DNA of 64,000 bases. Source: Excoecaria cochinchinensis (taxonomy: Eukaryota > Streptophyta > Magnoliopsida > Malpighiales > Euphorbiaceae). The translations under genes were made by a program, and so were the position numbers. Position 1 is the first letter of the stretch; each line of letters starts with the position of its first letter. The stretch lies in contig CANTUQ010000119.1 of NCBI GenBank assembly GCA_947683425.1, forward strand, positions 5,853,001 to 5,917,000, read 5' to 3'. Positions 44,421-56,200 of this stretch are shown one piece after another. The notes under the pieces were generated by a model. The model searched no databases, was not told the DNA's origin, and worked only from the letters and a program-made list of their open reading frames with translations.

Positions 44421-46112
44421 CCTAGAGTTAGGGTTGCTTATCTTCAGTGTCGGCGCCTCCATATCAAATGATGGTGAAGAAATATTACCTTGATCCTTTC
44501 TCTGTACCACCTCTTTGCCACTTCTCAGTGTGATTGCTTTAGCCTCTTCCTTAGGATTCCGGTCCACATTTGAAGGAAAAGTCTCCGGTTGCCTTTGAGA
44601 CATAGAATTTACAAGCTATCCCACTTGAGTTTCTAAATTTCTCATGGAAGTGTCTTGATTTCGGTTCCATTATTCTTGAGATTTCCACCTTATTTCTTGA
44701 TTAGCCATAAACTGTTGCTGGCAATTCACAAACTGCTGTTGACAGTTCATGAAGCTAGCTAACATATCTTCAAGGTTTGGCTTTTTCTCTTGAACAGGTG
44801 GCCTTGGTTGATATCCCGGTGGGTGGTAAGATTGAGATTGTGATTGATTTGAACTCTTCCCTTGGTTGTAGTTTGATGGATATGGTGTTTGGAAATGAGT
44901 GGATGGTTGAGGTTGGCATGACTGGTTGTGGTTATAATGCATGTTTTGGTTGAAGGGGGCTCTGGTTTGTGGTTGAGAAGATGATGCATTCTGATTTCCA
45001 TCTTTCCAAGAGAAGTTTGGGTGATTTCTCCAACCCGGATTATATGTGTTACTATAAGGGTCATTCCTTCGGTAATCTCCTACAGTATTTACATTTCCCA
45101 TTGCTCCACTCTATTGACTAGATTGTCCACTTTCGTACCACCCACTCTCTTGAGAAACAGAGGCTGCATTTTGCACTTTCAAACCACTCCTCTCTTTTCG
45201 CATTGACTCAATTTGTGCCTTCAACATCGACACCTCATCCACATTATGTATTCCTTGTCTCTTTGAAACTGATCTAGGATTAGCCCATTGAGCATCATTC
45301 ACTGCCATTTCATCTAGCAGATGGAAAGCTTCCTCCGACAGCCTATTCATGAATGAACCTCTTGATGATGCATCCAAAAGGGATCTTGTCTGCGGTGTAA
45401 CCCCAGAATAGAATATCGTCATTAGAAGGTAGATTGCTATCTCATGGTGTGGATAGCTTCTCAACAATCTCCTAAACCTTTCTTAGGCCTCATGAAAAGG
45501 CTCCTCACTCATTTGGCCAAAACCCAAAATACTATTGCGGATGTTTGCAGTCTTTGCAGGAGGGAAGAATCTCATCAGAAACCTCTCTTGTAACTGGTCC
45601 CATGATCTGATTGACTATCTCGGTAACATTTGCAGCCATTCTCCTGCTTTTTCGATCAAAGTAAATGGAAATAATTTTAATCTTACCGAATCAGATGTCA
45701 CTCCTGGAATCTTGACCATATCACTAACCTCCAAAAATATGTCCAGGTGCTGCGCAGGATCTTTCACTTCTGAACCCGAAAACTAGTTCCTCTGTACCAT
45801 ATTGATGGTTGCTGGTTTAAGTTCAAACTGTACTCCCTTTGGCAGCACAATTGTATGATGATCCTCATTCCATCTCGGTATAGCGTAGTCCCTTATCGTC
45901 CTCTGCCTAGGGACCTCTTCTCTATAATTACCTGGCATCTCTTCTTGGGCTCTCGACACTTGTTCATTTTCGGGAGGAAATTCACCAATATGAGGAGGAT
46001 TGTTTTCTATGTTGTTATCTCTATTGGCTCTCCTTCGTTGATGCAAGGTCCTCTCGATTTTAGGGTCATAGGGTGCTATTTGCTCTTGTCTCAATCTGCT
46101 CATACACCACAA
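44421..46112 (-). pseudogene. Athila gag, degenerate
   Basis: From about 46112 on the - strand. The opening region has an Athila-type basic stretch (KIERTLHQRRRANRDN). A core with stops follows (45780-45470), then HEIAIYLLMTIFYSG (45450) and MNRLSEEAFHLLDEMA. A Gln/Asn-rich linker (45101-44670) leads to KEEAKAITLRSGKEV (about 44560), the conserved word before protease. At least four stops or frame changes occur. T1 interrupts the 3' end at 44415. Confidence 0.8.
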
Positions 46113-46197
46113 TTACCTGAAAAGAATAAACAAAAATAAAAATAAGAAAAAGAAAAAACACATACAAATAACAATCAAAACTCACAAATAATGCCAA

Positions 46198-46215
46198 TCC
46201 CCGGCAACAGTGCCA
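46198..46215 (-). promoter_or_regulatory. Primer binding site of Athila
   Basis: The - strand reads TGGCACTGTTGCCGGGGA six bases after the LTR end GTGTCA. It is one base from the TGGCGCCGTTGCCGGGGA site described for Athila elements, complementary to tRNA-Asp (from family knowledge). Confidence 0.88.
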
Positions 46216-47403
46216 AAAATTTGACACGATCTCAGCAAGTGTACTGAATCGATAAGTAATAGAGTGGGGTATAATTAAGACCCCAAATTATCGTACCCAA
46301 GGGACTGTGTGTGCAAGCAATGAAAATCAAGTGTATGCTAAAGAATTCCCAATGGTTTGAATTGGTTGAGTTATTTATTGATAAAAATTAAAGAAATTAT
46401 ATAACAAAAATAAGCAAGCATAAATAATCAAATTAAATTGACGTCAATAAAAGAAAGAAATAAAATGATGGAAAAATTAACAAGATAAGAATTCAAAATA
46501 GACGAACATTGCTCGGGTTCACTCATCCACCCCATACCCAAATGTGAATAAAATTAATCCAAGAACCAATTATGGAAGAAATTGGGATAACCCTCTTAAC
46601 CCAGGCTTCCCAATCCGGAGTCAGCCACTCTAATTATATGACATCCCAAACCGGAGTTAGCCACATAACTAGCCTATGCACGGGTCTAAAATCCTAAGTT
46701 TTGTTTATTTTCCCAATACGGAGTCAAATAACCCAGAACTTAAGTATCTCACTTACCACTCTAGTCTTAAATCATAAAATTCTACACTTTTAGATTCCCA
46801 ATCGGAGTCATCCAAAAGATACAACAAGAATGATAAAAACTAAATATAAATAATCATGGTATTCAATCTATACAACTCAAAAACCAACAAAGATATATGA
46901 AATAAATCATTCATCAAAACTGGAAATTAACTTGAGAAAATAAATCCCATGAATTAACAATAAGAACAAGTGAAATAAACCATTCAATCATATATTCAAA
47001 TTCAAAAGATGTTCAGAATTCACATCATGGGTAGGGGATTCAAAGATCCCCCAAACAACTAAAAGACTACTCACAATCCATTACAAAATCAAAAGGAAAG
47101 AGGAAAGAATAAACCCAAAAATTCATTAAGGCGTAAATCCCAGTTGAATCCCACGTTCTTCGATCTCCTTCGTCAAATCTTCAATGGAGAAAAATTCTGG
47201 AAATCTCTGAATGTAAAAACTGTGTATTGAAATCAAACTATGTGTTTCAAATGTAAAACTCTTGATTTGCAAATTAATTCTAAAGATAAAATTGAAAACT
47301 TAATTTAAGAACAATAGAAAAAATCTCAAAATTCTAGATCTAAAACCCTAATATGAAAAATAGCTGCCAAAAATCCGAACTCCTTGCCAAACAGAAAACT
47401 TTT

Positions 47404-47416
47404 CTTTTTATATCCC
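47404..47416 (-). promoter_or_regulatory. TATA box of Athila 5' LTR
   Basis: The - strand reads GGGATATAAAAAG, adjacent to the hairpin array. Expected promoter of the genomic RNA. Confidence 0.7.
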
Positions 47417-47419
47417 GAG

Positions 47420-47822
47420 GGGTCACGGTGGCAACCAAAATGGTTGTCACTGTGAGGGTGTCGAGGAAGTGAATGTGCCTTGCGAGTAGGATAGGGGTCA
47501 CGGTGGCAACCAGATTTGTTGCCACCGTGAGATGCTCCAATTTCGCTTCTGTCCAGGACTTCCCTATGTCACGGTGGCAACCATATTCCCTTGCCACTGT
47601 GAGGTACCTCCTCAATTGATTTTTCCTTGGTGAGTATTATGTGAAGGTGACAACCAGATAGGTTGCCACCGTGAGGTACTTCTTGCTTGCATTCTGCCCG
47701 ATGGATAAATATGTCACGGTGGTAATGACATTGGTTACCACCGTGACCCATAGTATGCCTGCATTCTGTTTTTGACTCATTTGAATGTCATGGTGACAAC
47801 CAGATAGGTTGCCACCGTGAGG
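47420..47822. repeat. Inverted-repeat array (TCACGGTGG type), Athila 5' LTR
   Basis: Six hairpins at about 47421, 47497, 47568, 47641, 47712 and 47787, matching those of the 3' LTR one for one. One unit (47641) has a broken left arm (TGAAGGTGACAACC). Confidence 0.93.
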
Positions 47823-48029
47823 TACCTAAAAATTCAAACTCAATCAAAATACTAACTAAAATGTATAAAAAATTCTAATTTCACTAAGATTGACAAAATT
47901 AATCTAAAGTAAGCATGACATGACCATAAACACCACTAAACTCCCATAATTCATACAAAAATACTGTAAAATCTAAATACTAAATTGAAGTTATCATGCT
48001 ACACGTGGGTAAGGAGCGTTACATTTTAG

Positions 48030-48042
48030 TGGTATTAGAGCA
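48030..48042 (+). promoter_or_regulatory. Primer binding site of Tekay-2
   Basis: TGGTATTAGAGCA seven bases after the LTR end GCGTTACA. Same primer type as T1. Confidence 0.88.
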
Positions 48043-48136
48043 TAGGTTTCGGCGATTATGGACAATCGTAGAATAGAAATACATATAGATTTATGTTGGC
48101 CTAATGCAGACGTCCTTATTTTTGTAGTTTATAGAA

Positions 48137-49185
48137 ATGGATCCCTCTTAAGAGGCTCAAGATGAGACAATAGAGAGTGTTAATTTGGGGGATCCGGAGT
48201 TGTCAGTTTTTGGCCCTTTTGAACCTTTGAGTGGTAGACATGATGTTCAGGTTGTGCGTATGGAGGCTATTTTTAAGATATCACAGGATATGGTGAGGGT
48301 TTTAGACTGTATAACGGCACCTAAAGCTCCAGCAGATCTATTAAGAAAGCATAGAGCTGAAGAGTTCTTTGGTACAAGCTTAGAGGAGTCGGATAAAGCT
48401 GAATACTGGATAGAGAAAGTTCAGAGGGTACTTGAAGAAATTAGATGCCCTCCAAATCAAAAAGTTGACTGTGTGCTGTCTCTTTTGCAAGGATCTGCAT
48501 ATGATTGGTGGAAGTTAGTCTTGAAACATCCAATGTTTCCTACTCCGATTACATGGGATTTCTTTGTTCAAGAATTTCGGAACAAGTACATCACTAAGGC
48601 ATATCGGGAAGCCAATTGGAAGCAATTCTTAAACTTGAGGCATAGAGCTTTATCAGTAGCAGAGTATGAGAAAGAATTTTGTAGGCTCAATAAGTATGCA
48701 CTAGCAGGAGTACTTATAGAAGAATTTCGATGTCAGCTTTTTGAGGGAGGACTTAATGAATCTATTAATGCACTCTTTATCTCTATGATTACGCCCCAGA
48801 ATGTGAGTTATTATCTGATAGTTCAGGCAGGTATATGTACTGAAAGATCTAAGAATGTTTAGAGGAAAAGGCTCAGAGAAAAAGTTCTTCAAGAGGTGGT
48901 TCCTTTTTGGGAAAGAGGCTTAGAAATGTACAAGTAGCCTGACAAGCTGAATCAGTTAGTAATCCTACCACCAGGGGTAGACGGCAAGGACCATCTGCAG
49001 TATTTGGTATTGGTAGAGGTACAACTAGTGAGCAAATAGATAGTGTGCCTAAGTGTTCTCATTATAACAAGCATCATCAAGGTGAATGTAGGTGGCTGAC
49101 TGGTGGGTGTTTTCATTGTGGAAGCACTGAGCATTACTTGGTAAGTTGTCCAAAAATTCATGAAGTGAATAGAAGTCGGCCATAG
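48137..49185 (+). pseudogene. Tekay-2 gag with zinc knuckle
   Basis: The ATG at 48137 (MDPS) is stopped after four codons (TAA) but the frame continues open from 48152 to 48862. It carries the Gag core (HRAEEFFGTSLEESDKAEYW, SLLQGSAYDWWKLV, NKYITKAYREANWKQFL). An acceptor-like TTATTTTTGTAG at 48127 lies just upstream. After a stop at about 48860 the frame shifts, and the zinc-binding region lies at 49040-49160, where one Cys is changed to Tyr (CSHYNKHH). Confidence 0.82.
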
Positions 49186-49830
49186 GCAAGTAGAGGTAGA
49201 TCAAATGCACCTTCAGCATCCCGTGGTAGAGGTAGAGGTCGTGGTAGAGGTGGAGATGGTGCAGTGTCAGAGACAGTTGACTGGACCACTACAGCACCAA
49301 CACGGGACTATGCCATAAAGGCTCGTGAGGAGAAGAATGCACCTAAAATTATAATTGGTATTTGTTTGCTTTTTGATATTGAAGTGTTTGCATTAATTGA
49401 TCCTGGATCTACACACTCATATGTATGTTCTAAAAAGTTATGTGTTAAAGTGCCTTCCGTTTATTATTTAGATTATGATATATATGTGACTAGTTCTTTG
49501 GGGCATTGTGTTAATGTGAATAAGGTGTATAGGAACTGTCCTTTAGTGATCCAGGGTTCTGAGTTTCCTGTTGATTTGATCAAATTGCCATTTCATGAAT
49601 TTGAGTTAATTTTGGGAATGGATTAGTTAAGTAAACATTGAGCTATGGCTGACTGCAATAAGAAGACAGTGGTGCATAGAAGTTCTGGTCAGTCTAATGT
49701 GATTATATGGGGTATTCATTCTAATCCCATGGTTGATGTAATTTCTGCTATGCAAGCCCTATGGTGTTTAAGGAAAGGATGTGAATCTTTCTTAGCTCTT
49801 GTGTTTGATTTAAAAAGGGGGTAGGTTAGG
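49186..49830 (+). pseudogene. Tekay-2 protease
   Basis: An Arg/Gly-rich linker (49200-49260), then the active site LIDPGSTHSYVCSK (about 49395) and ELILGMD, stopped by TAG at 49624 where Trp is expected. Further stops follow at 49641 and 49822. Homologous throughout to the T1 protease. Confidence 0.82.
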
Positions 49831-50404
49831 TTGCAAGATTTACCAGTGGTAAAAGAATTTCATGATATGTTTCCAGAAGTGTTGCCGAGTAAACCACCTG
49901 AAAGAGAAGTGGATTTGTCTATTGAAATTTTACCATGTATTGCATCTGTATCCAAGGCACCTTATCGTATGGCTCCTACCGAGTTAAAAGAGTTGAAAAC
50001 TCAGTTACAAGAATTATTAAACAAGGGTTTTATATGGCCCAGTGTGTCTCCTTAGAGTGCTCTAATTTTATTTGGTAAGAAAAAGGATGGTATGTTGAGA
50101 ATGTGTATCGATTATCGATAACTTAACAAGGTAACAGTGAGGAATAAGTATCTACTGCCCAGAATTGAAGACTTATTTGATCAGTTCAAAGGGGCTGGCG
50201 TGTTTTCAAAGATTGATTTGCATTCTGGGCATTATCAGCTTCAGGTTAAAAGAGAAGACATTTTAAAGAGTGCTTTTAGAACTCAATATGGTCATTACGA
50301 GTTTTTGGTAATGCCATTCGGGTTGACAAATGCACCTACAATTTTTACAGATCTGATGAACCGAGTGTTTCGACTGTATTTGGATCAATTTGTTGTAGTG
50401 TTTA
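49831..50404 (+). pseudogene. Tekay-2 reverse transcriptase, truncated at active site
   Basis: RT motifs include APYRMAPTELKELK, FDQFKGAGVFSKIDLHSGHY and PFGLTNAPTIFTDLMNRVF. Stops replace Trp at 50053 and a residue near 50120. The sequence ends in FVVVF, directly before the two active-site aspartates, where LTR E begins. The catalytic half of RT, RNase H and integrase are not in the window. Confidence 0.85.
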
Positions 50405-53326
50405 TGTCACACCCTAAATTGCACCCTAGAAGGATTTGGGTATAATTGAAGTGTTAGGTATGTCAAATGGACCATTTATGAATTTAAGTGAAAGTTTCAG
50501 CAAGTATAGTGAATGGTAAAATTGTGAAGTATGAGTTAGGACTTAATTGAAGAATTAATTAAAGTTCAAGTGAGGAATTATTGTGTCAGTGAGTGAAGTG
50601 TAAGTTTACCAAGGATTTAAGTAGGATTTGCCTAGGACCAAGGAGTAATAGGACAAGATATTTTTATTTGAGCCAATGGCAGTTTGCCATGTGGACTTGG
50701 TAGGTGTGTGCATTGAATGAAGAAGAAAGAAAAGGCAAAAAATTCTGCATTCCGATCCTCTTATCTTTCCCGTTCCCTCTTCCTCTTTTCTTCTTCATTT
50801 GTTGCCTTTCCTCCTTGTCTTCCTTTGTTGCTGGTGATTGTTGGTGCTTTGGTTGAGCTTGGGGTCAGCTTTGAATAGGTATGTGTTTGGGGTTAGGGTC
50901 TCCTGCATTTTGGGTTTCTCCTTCTCCTGGTTTTGCTTGATTTTAAGTTAGGGTTTTTAGTTAAGTGATTCCTGGGTTTTGTTTGTGCGAGTTATTGATG
51001 ATAAGAAGAAGCAAAGTAAGGGTAAAGAGAAGATTTAAAGACCAAAGTTTTGAAAGGATAGCTGGGTTGTGCTTCAAAGAGGTTTGGGAATTTCTTGTGT
51101 TTTGATGTTCATATTGGATTTTCTGGGTTTGCATGAATTTCTGGAAATTTATGATGGGTAATTAGGCTTATATTGGTATACATGATATGGGTTTTTAGTT
51201 GTGATGGATGATTATGCATGATTGTGGAATTATTGAAGTGATTGTGAGATTGAATGAATTTACTGTAGAATTTTCTAGTTTTGTGATTGTTGAGAAACTG
51301 ATTGGTGAATGGATGATTTACTTGAACTTGATTGTGGAAATACCATGTTTTATGTTGATTATGGTGTTTGAAAAGCTTAAGTTGGAGGTAAGATTGAGTT
51401 TAAGTTTGATTTGGGTTAAAATGATTTTTATTGGAAAATTTTGATTTTCCTGCATTTTTGCTAGAACTGGAGGTCACGACACTGTCACGAGCGCGGCAGA
51501 GGCGTGAAATCCGGCTCTCGCATGTGGATCGCACTGAAGTTAGAGGGCATGTTCACTAGTCGTGAGCCTTCGGTGAGCACGTGAGCAATGCTCACGACTC
51601 TAGTATGCCTTGTTTCTCTCATGTGTTCTATTTTTCTAAAATGGGTTTCAAATGTCTTTTCATGGATTTTCACTACTGTATGCTATATTATCTTGCTTAT
51701 ATGTGTAATATCACGATTTCTTCATGACAAATAACATGATATCCATGATAAATTATATGTTGTGTTTTTTGAACATGATTTGGATTACGCATGACCTGCA
51801 AGAGTCAGTCTAGTGGATAGTTAGGCATACCTAACAGAGTCTTTTTACTGCAGCCCTCTATTCTGTTTAGACCCCGATCAGGTCCTCGTTTAGATCCTCA
51901 CGATCCCTAAAAGTATTTTGATCTTATTTAAGGTCCCCTCTGTAAAATGTTTTGAATGTGATAAAATAAAATAGTTTTTGATTCGTACCCGTAAGGTACC
52001 ATCACTGTTTGATTCGTACCCGTAAGGTACCGTCACTATTTGCTCGTTATCCAATATTGTGAGTCAGCAGGTGTATTATTTATTTGTGATATGTTTCTGA
52101 GCACGTGAATGAATCGATAAATTCTGTAATGATGTGAAAAAGATATGTCAATAAATATCTGATACATTTGTTATAAATGCCATTTGACTGGAGCTTTATG
52201 CACCCCCCTCTGTTCCGGATCTTTTATGGACACTTATGTGGAAAAGAGTGGTACCTTCGTGTACCTATGTAATTTGTATAATAAACTAATGTCTGTAAAT
52301 GAAGAGAGTTTTACCGAATAATGTTTGTTAAATAGGCTTGTATTATTCTGTTTAAATATTATGGACATGAGTGCCTGTAGCATGTCTTGGTAGAGGCTTA
52401 CTAAAGTATTGGATGTGCATATCTGCTATAATTGATTTGTCTATAACGAATGTTATGAGTATTAATCGCATGAGAGTCGTACATGGTTAATGCATGTTAT
52501 AAATCTATTCAAAAGCTACGAGTATGATTGTCTGTTTGAAGTATTTGTAAAGAAATATTGACATATTTGATGTGTGGGTGGTTGTAGTTGAGTACTTTAT
52601 AAATGAACTTTATAAATATACTCGTTTATATGCTACAATGAGAATACAGGTATGTTATGTATCCACGAGACTTCAGCCGGGACAATTACTGTAAGTATAT
52701 TGGTAAGGAATTCATGTACAATATTTGTTGGTTTTAATGAGCATGGTAAATTACATATTGAGTAGGACGTAAGGGAAATAATAAGTTTTGGGTATGAGAT
52801 AGATAATTGAATTTAGTAATGAGCTAAGATTATTTTGGAATATCTTTGTATCGAGTTCTCTGTAGAACTACGTGGTTCTGATTCCCTAACATAGGGATAC
52901 GTATGAAGTTTGAAATATTTATTTCAAGCCCGAACCAAATCTGAATATTGAAATGTTTTGTTTAGTTTTGAACCAGTATCGGTTTGATCAATATGAAATG
53001 TATTTCAGGAAATTATGAAGGATAACTATCTTTAGGGCCATTAAGTGATTTAGAGTATATGATAAGTTTTGTATGATACATTCTTTTTGATTTAAAGTAT
53101 ATAAGTATTTTCGTGTATGGTTATAAGACGCTAATGTATGTGGAATTGCTTAAGTTTTCGTAACAAAATAATGGTATTCGTTTGTAATAACTTTAGCCGG
53201 CATTTTATTACGTTTATATACATATTATGGATTCGTATGTGTTTGCCTTTGGAACCACTATGAGTGGCAGCCCATTATTTGTTTTGCCGTCTTAACATTA
53301 TCGCTTAGCACGGTTGGTTGCCCGTG
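50405..53326 (+). mobile_element. Tekay-like LTR E, truncated by Tat-2
   Basis: It starts TGTCACACCCT within Tekay-2 RT. It shows a CT-rich leader (50755-50830), an AATAG/GTATGT donor (about 50879), a purine-rich exon (50992-51081), a weak hairpin array (51473-51600), TTAGGCATACCTAA (51831-51844), two CGTACCCGTAAGGTACC words (51981 and 52015) and a decayed CTTAAC...CGCTTAG hairpin (53291-53309). The stretch of about 1 kb from 52090 to 53230 has no counterpart in the other LTRs of the group and no recognised content. The end is cut at 53326 by the Tat-2 LTR. Confidence 0.85.
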
Positions 53327-54938
53327 TGTGACGCGCACCGGAATCCCTCGCGGTCGCCCCTCTGACCGCCCGCTTGAGGGCGATCGGGCAATTGAGGGTC
53401 TGCTAACAGCTTGCAATAAATCGCAAGTGCGTCTATGTTGGGAAACAAAGAGGTTTCATGGAGTCGCCACCCAATAGAACATTAGGAAAGTTTCTCTCGC
53501 CTCGGAGAGCCTAAGACTGCGCTTAGTATCCATTTTGGGCCAACCAAAGGGGTCTTGGAGGGTGAACCTCTCGCCCTAAGGAGCCTAGGATTAATGCCAA
53601 AATCTCGTGACACAAGAGGTGTCTTAGAGGGTAAACCTCTCGCCTCTGTGAGCCCAAAGTTCAGAGCTGGGTTCGAGACTTCTCATTTATTTCTACCTTG
53701 ATTATTTTATGATCAACTTTTAATTATCATTAATTCGCTCTCTCTCCACGCGATGCAATTGATTAAAGGCGCATTTATTCACATTTGGAAAGCAGTAAAT
53801 GGGCAAGTAAATAGTGAAAGCAATAAATTACAATAATACAAGGAGCGGAATACAACTCCCTTTTATAAATGTGCGATACATACACAAATCGGGGCATTGC
53901 TTATTTTGAGGACTTTGGTCCTCGCATGCATCATTATCAAAAATGGATATTTTTATTGTGTGGATTTTTATTGGATAAAAATAGGACATTGGGTCCTTAA
54001 GTTTATGAAAACCTCTCTTTATTAAATATAAAACATTAATTAATTTTTATATTTAGCGAGATACAAAAAGGGTATACTCATGTGCATAAAATAATTAATG
54101 AATAAACAAATAAAGGAAATAACCAAGAAGGTTAGAAAACTAAACCGGAAGGACTCCTCCGAGCATGGTAGATCGCCCCTCGAGCTCAGGATAGTCCAAG
54201 AAAATCAATATATGCTCACAAAAGGTTAAAAAATGTTAATATATGAAAGCTCAACATAAATAAAGTCAAAAAGCCTTGAGAAAGATAGAAAAGGTTTGAA
54301 AACGTGGAGACAGGAACCAGCGATGGCCGTCTGTCAAGTGACCGACGGGCGTCAGTCAAAATGACCAACATATTCCGTTGCTCACTCAAGAGAGAGGGCG
54401 TCTGTAGGTGAGGTGACCGACGGGCATCGGTGGAGCAGATGACCCGTCAGTCACCACTGTCTCCGAAAATAAACAGTGAAAACTCTCTTTTTCCAGCAAA
54501 AATGGGTTTTTATCACAAAATGAGATGAAGAGAATCAAAATAAAGAAAGGTGAAAGCAAAAAGCCAAAAGAACAGCAAAATAAAGAAGAAAGATGTAATA
54601 ATATGGAGAATAAGTCCGAAATATTTACCCTCAGATAATGTTTTAGTGAGATTCTTGGTGTCGATTAGAGTCCCGGACGCTCCACGAGAAACGAAATGAA
54701 AGGTTAGGAAAGAGGAAAATAGATTGTTTCCTTCTTAACCCTTCAAAAAGATTGACTTTGGAATCAAAACTCAAAGAAAACTAATTAGTTTTAGTTTCTT
54801 TTTAATGATTTGATCCTCAAATTGAAAGAAATTTCTTGATATATGTGTTTGCTGGAAGAGAGAGAAAATATGATTGAATTTGGGCAGAGTTTCCCCTCTT
54901 GAAAATTTTTCCAACCCTTTTTAGGAAGAAATTCAAAG

Positions 54939-54948
54939 CTTTTATAGG
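54939..54948 (-). promoter_or_regulatory. TATA box of Tat-2 LTR
   Basis: The - strand reads CCTATAAAAGC just downstream of the GACGGGC hairpin array. Expected genomic RNA promoter. Confidence 0.72.
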
Positions 54949-54954
54949 CCAGGC

Positions 54955-55170
54955 TCGACCGACGGGCGTCGGATGTGGAGACGGGCGTCGGAAGAATCCT
55001 TCTGACACAAGGATTCATCCGATGGCCTTGCCATTTCCACCGACGGGCGTCGGAGAGGTTGCGTGCTCTGGGAAACCAGCTGGCGTGCTCCGGAAGAAGC
55101 GGATCCTTCTGACGGGCGTCGAAAAAATCATAGGCCATCTATGACCCTAAGTGCCGGGCTGGCCGTCTGT
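54955..55170. repeat. Hairpin array (GACGGGCGTCGG type), Tat-2 LTR
   Basis: Repeated GACCGACGGGCGTCGG, GACGGGCGTCGGA and CCGACGGGCGTCGG words at 54958, 54982, 55040 and 55109, each itself nearly palindromic (CGACGGGCGTCG), with inverted GGCCGTCTGTC at 55159. Confidence 0.85.
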
Positions 55171-55360
55171 CGAGGAAAACATACTTTTTGACTCAAAAAT
55201 TCCAGTTCTTCCCCCCTCTGCCTATGAAAGGTGAAAAGACTCATTTCTCGTGGAGCATGGGACTAAAACCTCCCAATCCAAACCGTTTGCATAGTCTCGG
55301 ATATTGATTTCATCATAGGGTAATCTCTGATCCAGACCGCTCCAGGACACGGTGTTCACA

Positions 55361-55380
55361 GTTGCCCCCAGTTTTGGGGA
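55361..55380 (-). promoter_or_regulatory. Polypurine tract of Tat-2
   Basis: The - strand reads TCCCCAAAACTGGGGGCAAC directly before TGTGAACACC. It matches the Tat-3 tract at 1768-1781. Confidence 0.85.
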
Positions 55381-55547
55381 AACTAGTGCACAAGCACCTA
55401 GATAAGCCAAAACTCAGAGAAAGGACAGAAAGGAAGTAAGCGTACCTTTGGCGATCCTTACCTTCCGTGCCTTTTATCGGGTAGACCTCGTCTCAGTCTG
55501 TTCGGCGTGTGAAGATATCCCTATCGGTCTCGTTTCAACTTGTAGGT

Positions 55548-56200
55548 GTTGGTGAGATGTGGCATTCTCTAGCCACAACCTCGATATGAAGAGCAGTGTT
55601 TTTCTAACCGCAGCTTCTGCTTTTGCTGGCCTCGTCTTGGCTCGCGTAGTTTGGGGAGATGTAGTACTCTCTGACTACAAATCCACTGTGAAGAGCAGTA
55701 TTTCTCTAACCACTACTTCTGCTTCTGCTGGCCTCATCTCGGCTTGCGCAGGGTTGAGGAGATGTAGTACTCTCTGACTACAAATCCGCTGTGAAGAGCA
55801 GTGTTTCTCTAACCGCTACTTTTGCTTCTGCTGGCCTCGTCTCGACTTGCGCAGGGTTGAGGAGATATAGTGCTCTCTGGCTACAAACTTGGTGTGAAGA
55901 GCAGTGTTTCTCTAACCGCAGCTTTTGCTTCTGCTGGCCTCGTCTCGGCTTGCGCAGGGTTGAGGAGATGTAACACTCTCTGACTACAAATCTGCTGTGA
56001 AGAGCAGTGTTTCTCTAACCGCAGCTTCTGCTTCTGCTGGCCTCATCTCGGCTTGCGCAGGGTTGAGGAGATGTAGCACTCTCTGACTATAAATCCGCTA
56101 TGAAGAGCAGTGTTTCTCTAACCGCTACTTCAATTGGTGAGAAGCGGTACTTTCTGACCACAGTATCGAAATGAAGAGTAGTATTCTCTAACTACAACTT
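55548..56200. repeat. 104-bp tandem repeats in Tat-2 3' spacer
   Basis: About six units, each with GAGATGTAGTACTCTCTGACTACAAATCC, trimmed here to its core GTAGTACTCTCTGACTAC, then GAAGAGCAGTGTTTCTCTAACC and GCTTCTGCTGGCCTCGTCTC. Unit starts are near 55549, 55652, 55756, 55860, 55964 and 56067. Degenerate units extend to about 56320. The position is analogous to the 26-bp array of Tat-3. No coding role is apparent. Confidence 0.9.

Larger units (their letters stand above)
19493..47996 (-). mobile_element. Athila-type LTR retrotransposon with nested insertions
   Basis: Read on the - strand: 5' LTR (47996-46222), PBS, gag, protease, RT/RNase H, integrase, hairpin array, spliced accessory ORF, 3' untranslated region, polypurine tract and 3' LTR (21276-19493). 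It is flanked by the exact duplication TGCTA. Element T1 (32422-44415) and solo LTR C (22210-24768) are inserted later; without them the element is about 14 kb. The PBS and the RT text identify the Athila lineage. Confidence 0.95.
46222..47996 (-). repeat. 5' LTR of Athila (1.78 kb)
   Basis: On the - strand it begins TGATAACTTC at 47996 and ends CGTGTCA at 46222, next to the PBS. Six TCACGGTGG hairpins (47822-47420) precede a TATA box. No ORF is convincing. Confidence 0.93.
47997..50404 (+). mobile_element. Decayed Tekay-like element, 5' half (Tekay-2)
   Basis: LTR end at 48023, PBS 48030-48042, then gag, protease and RT with many stops. The left part of its LTR is at 19071-19492 across the Athila insertion. 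It is truncated at 50404 in RT by LTR E. It is the oldest + strand element here, judging from stop density and nesting order. Confidence 0.9.
53327..55360 (-). repeat. 3' LTR of Tat-2 (2.03 kb)
   Basis: On the - strand it begins TGTGAACACCGTGTCC and ends GGTGCGCGTCACA. Array 55170-54955 is followed by the TATA box CCTATAAAAGC (54948-54939), a leader, the donor GAGG/GTAAAT at 54628 and a second block of GACGGGC palindromes (54318-54465). The U5 end matches the Tat-3 and Tat-1 LTRs. Confidence 0.9.

Noticed and set aside
55559..55973. Ser/Ala-rich ORFs over the 104-bp repeats
   Set aside because: Frames of a tandem repeat in the Tat-2 3' spacer. They shift between units and have no conserved start.
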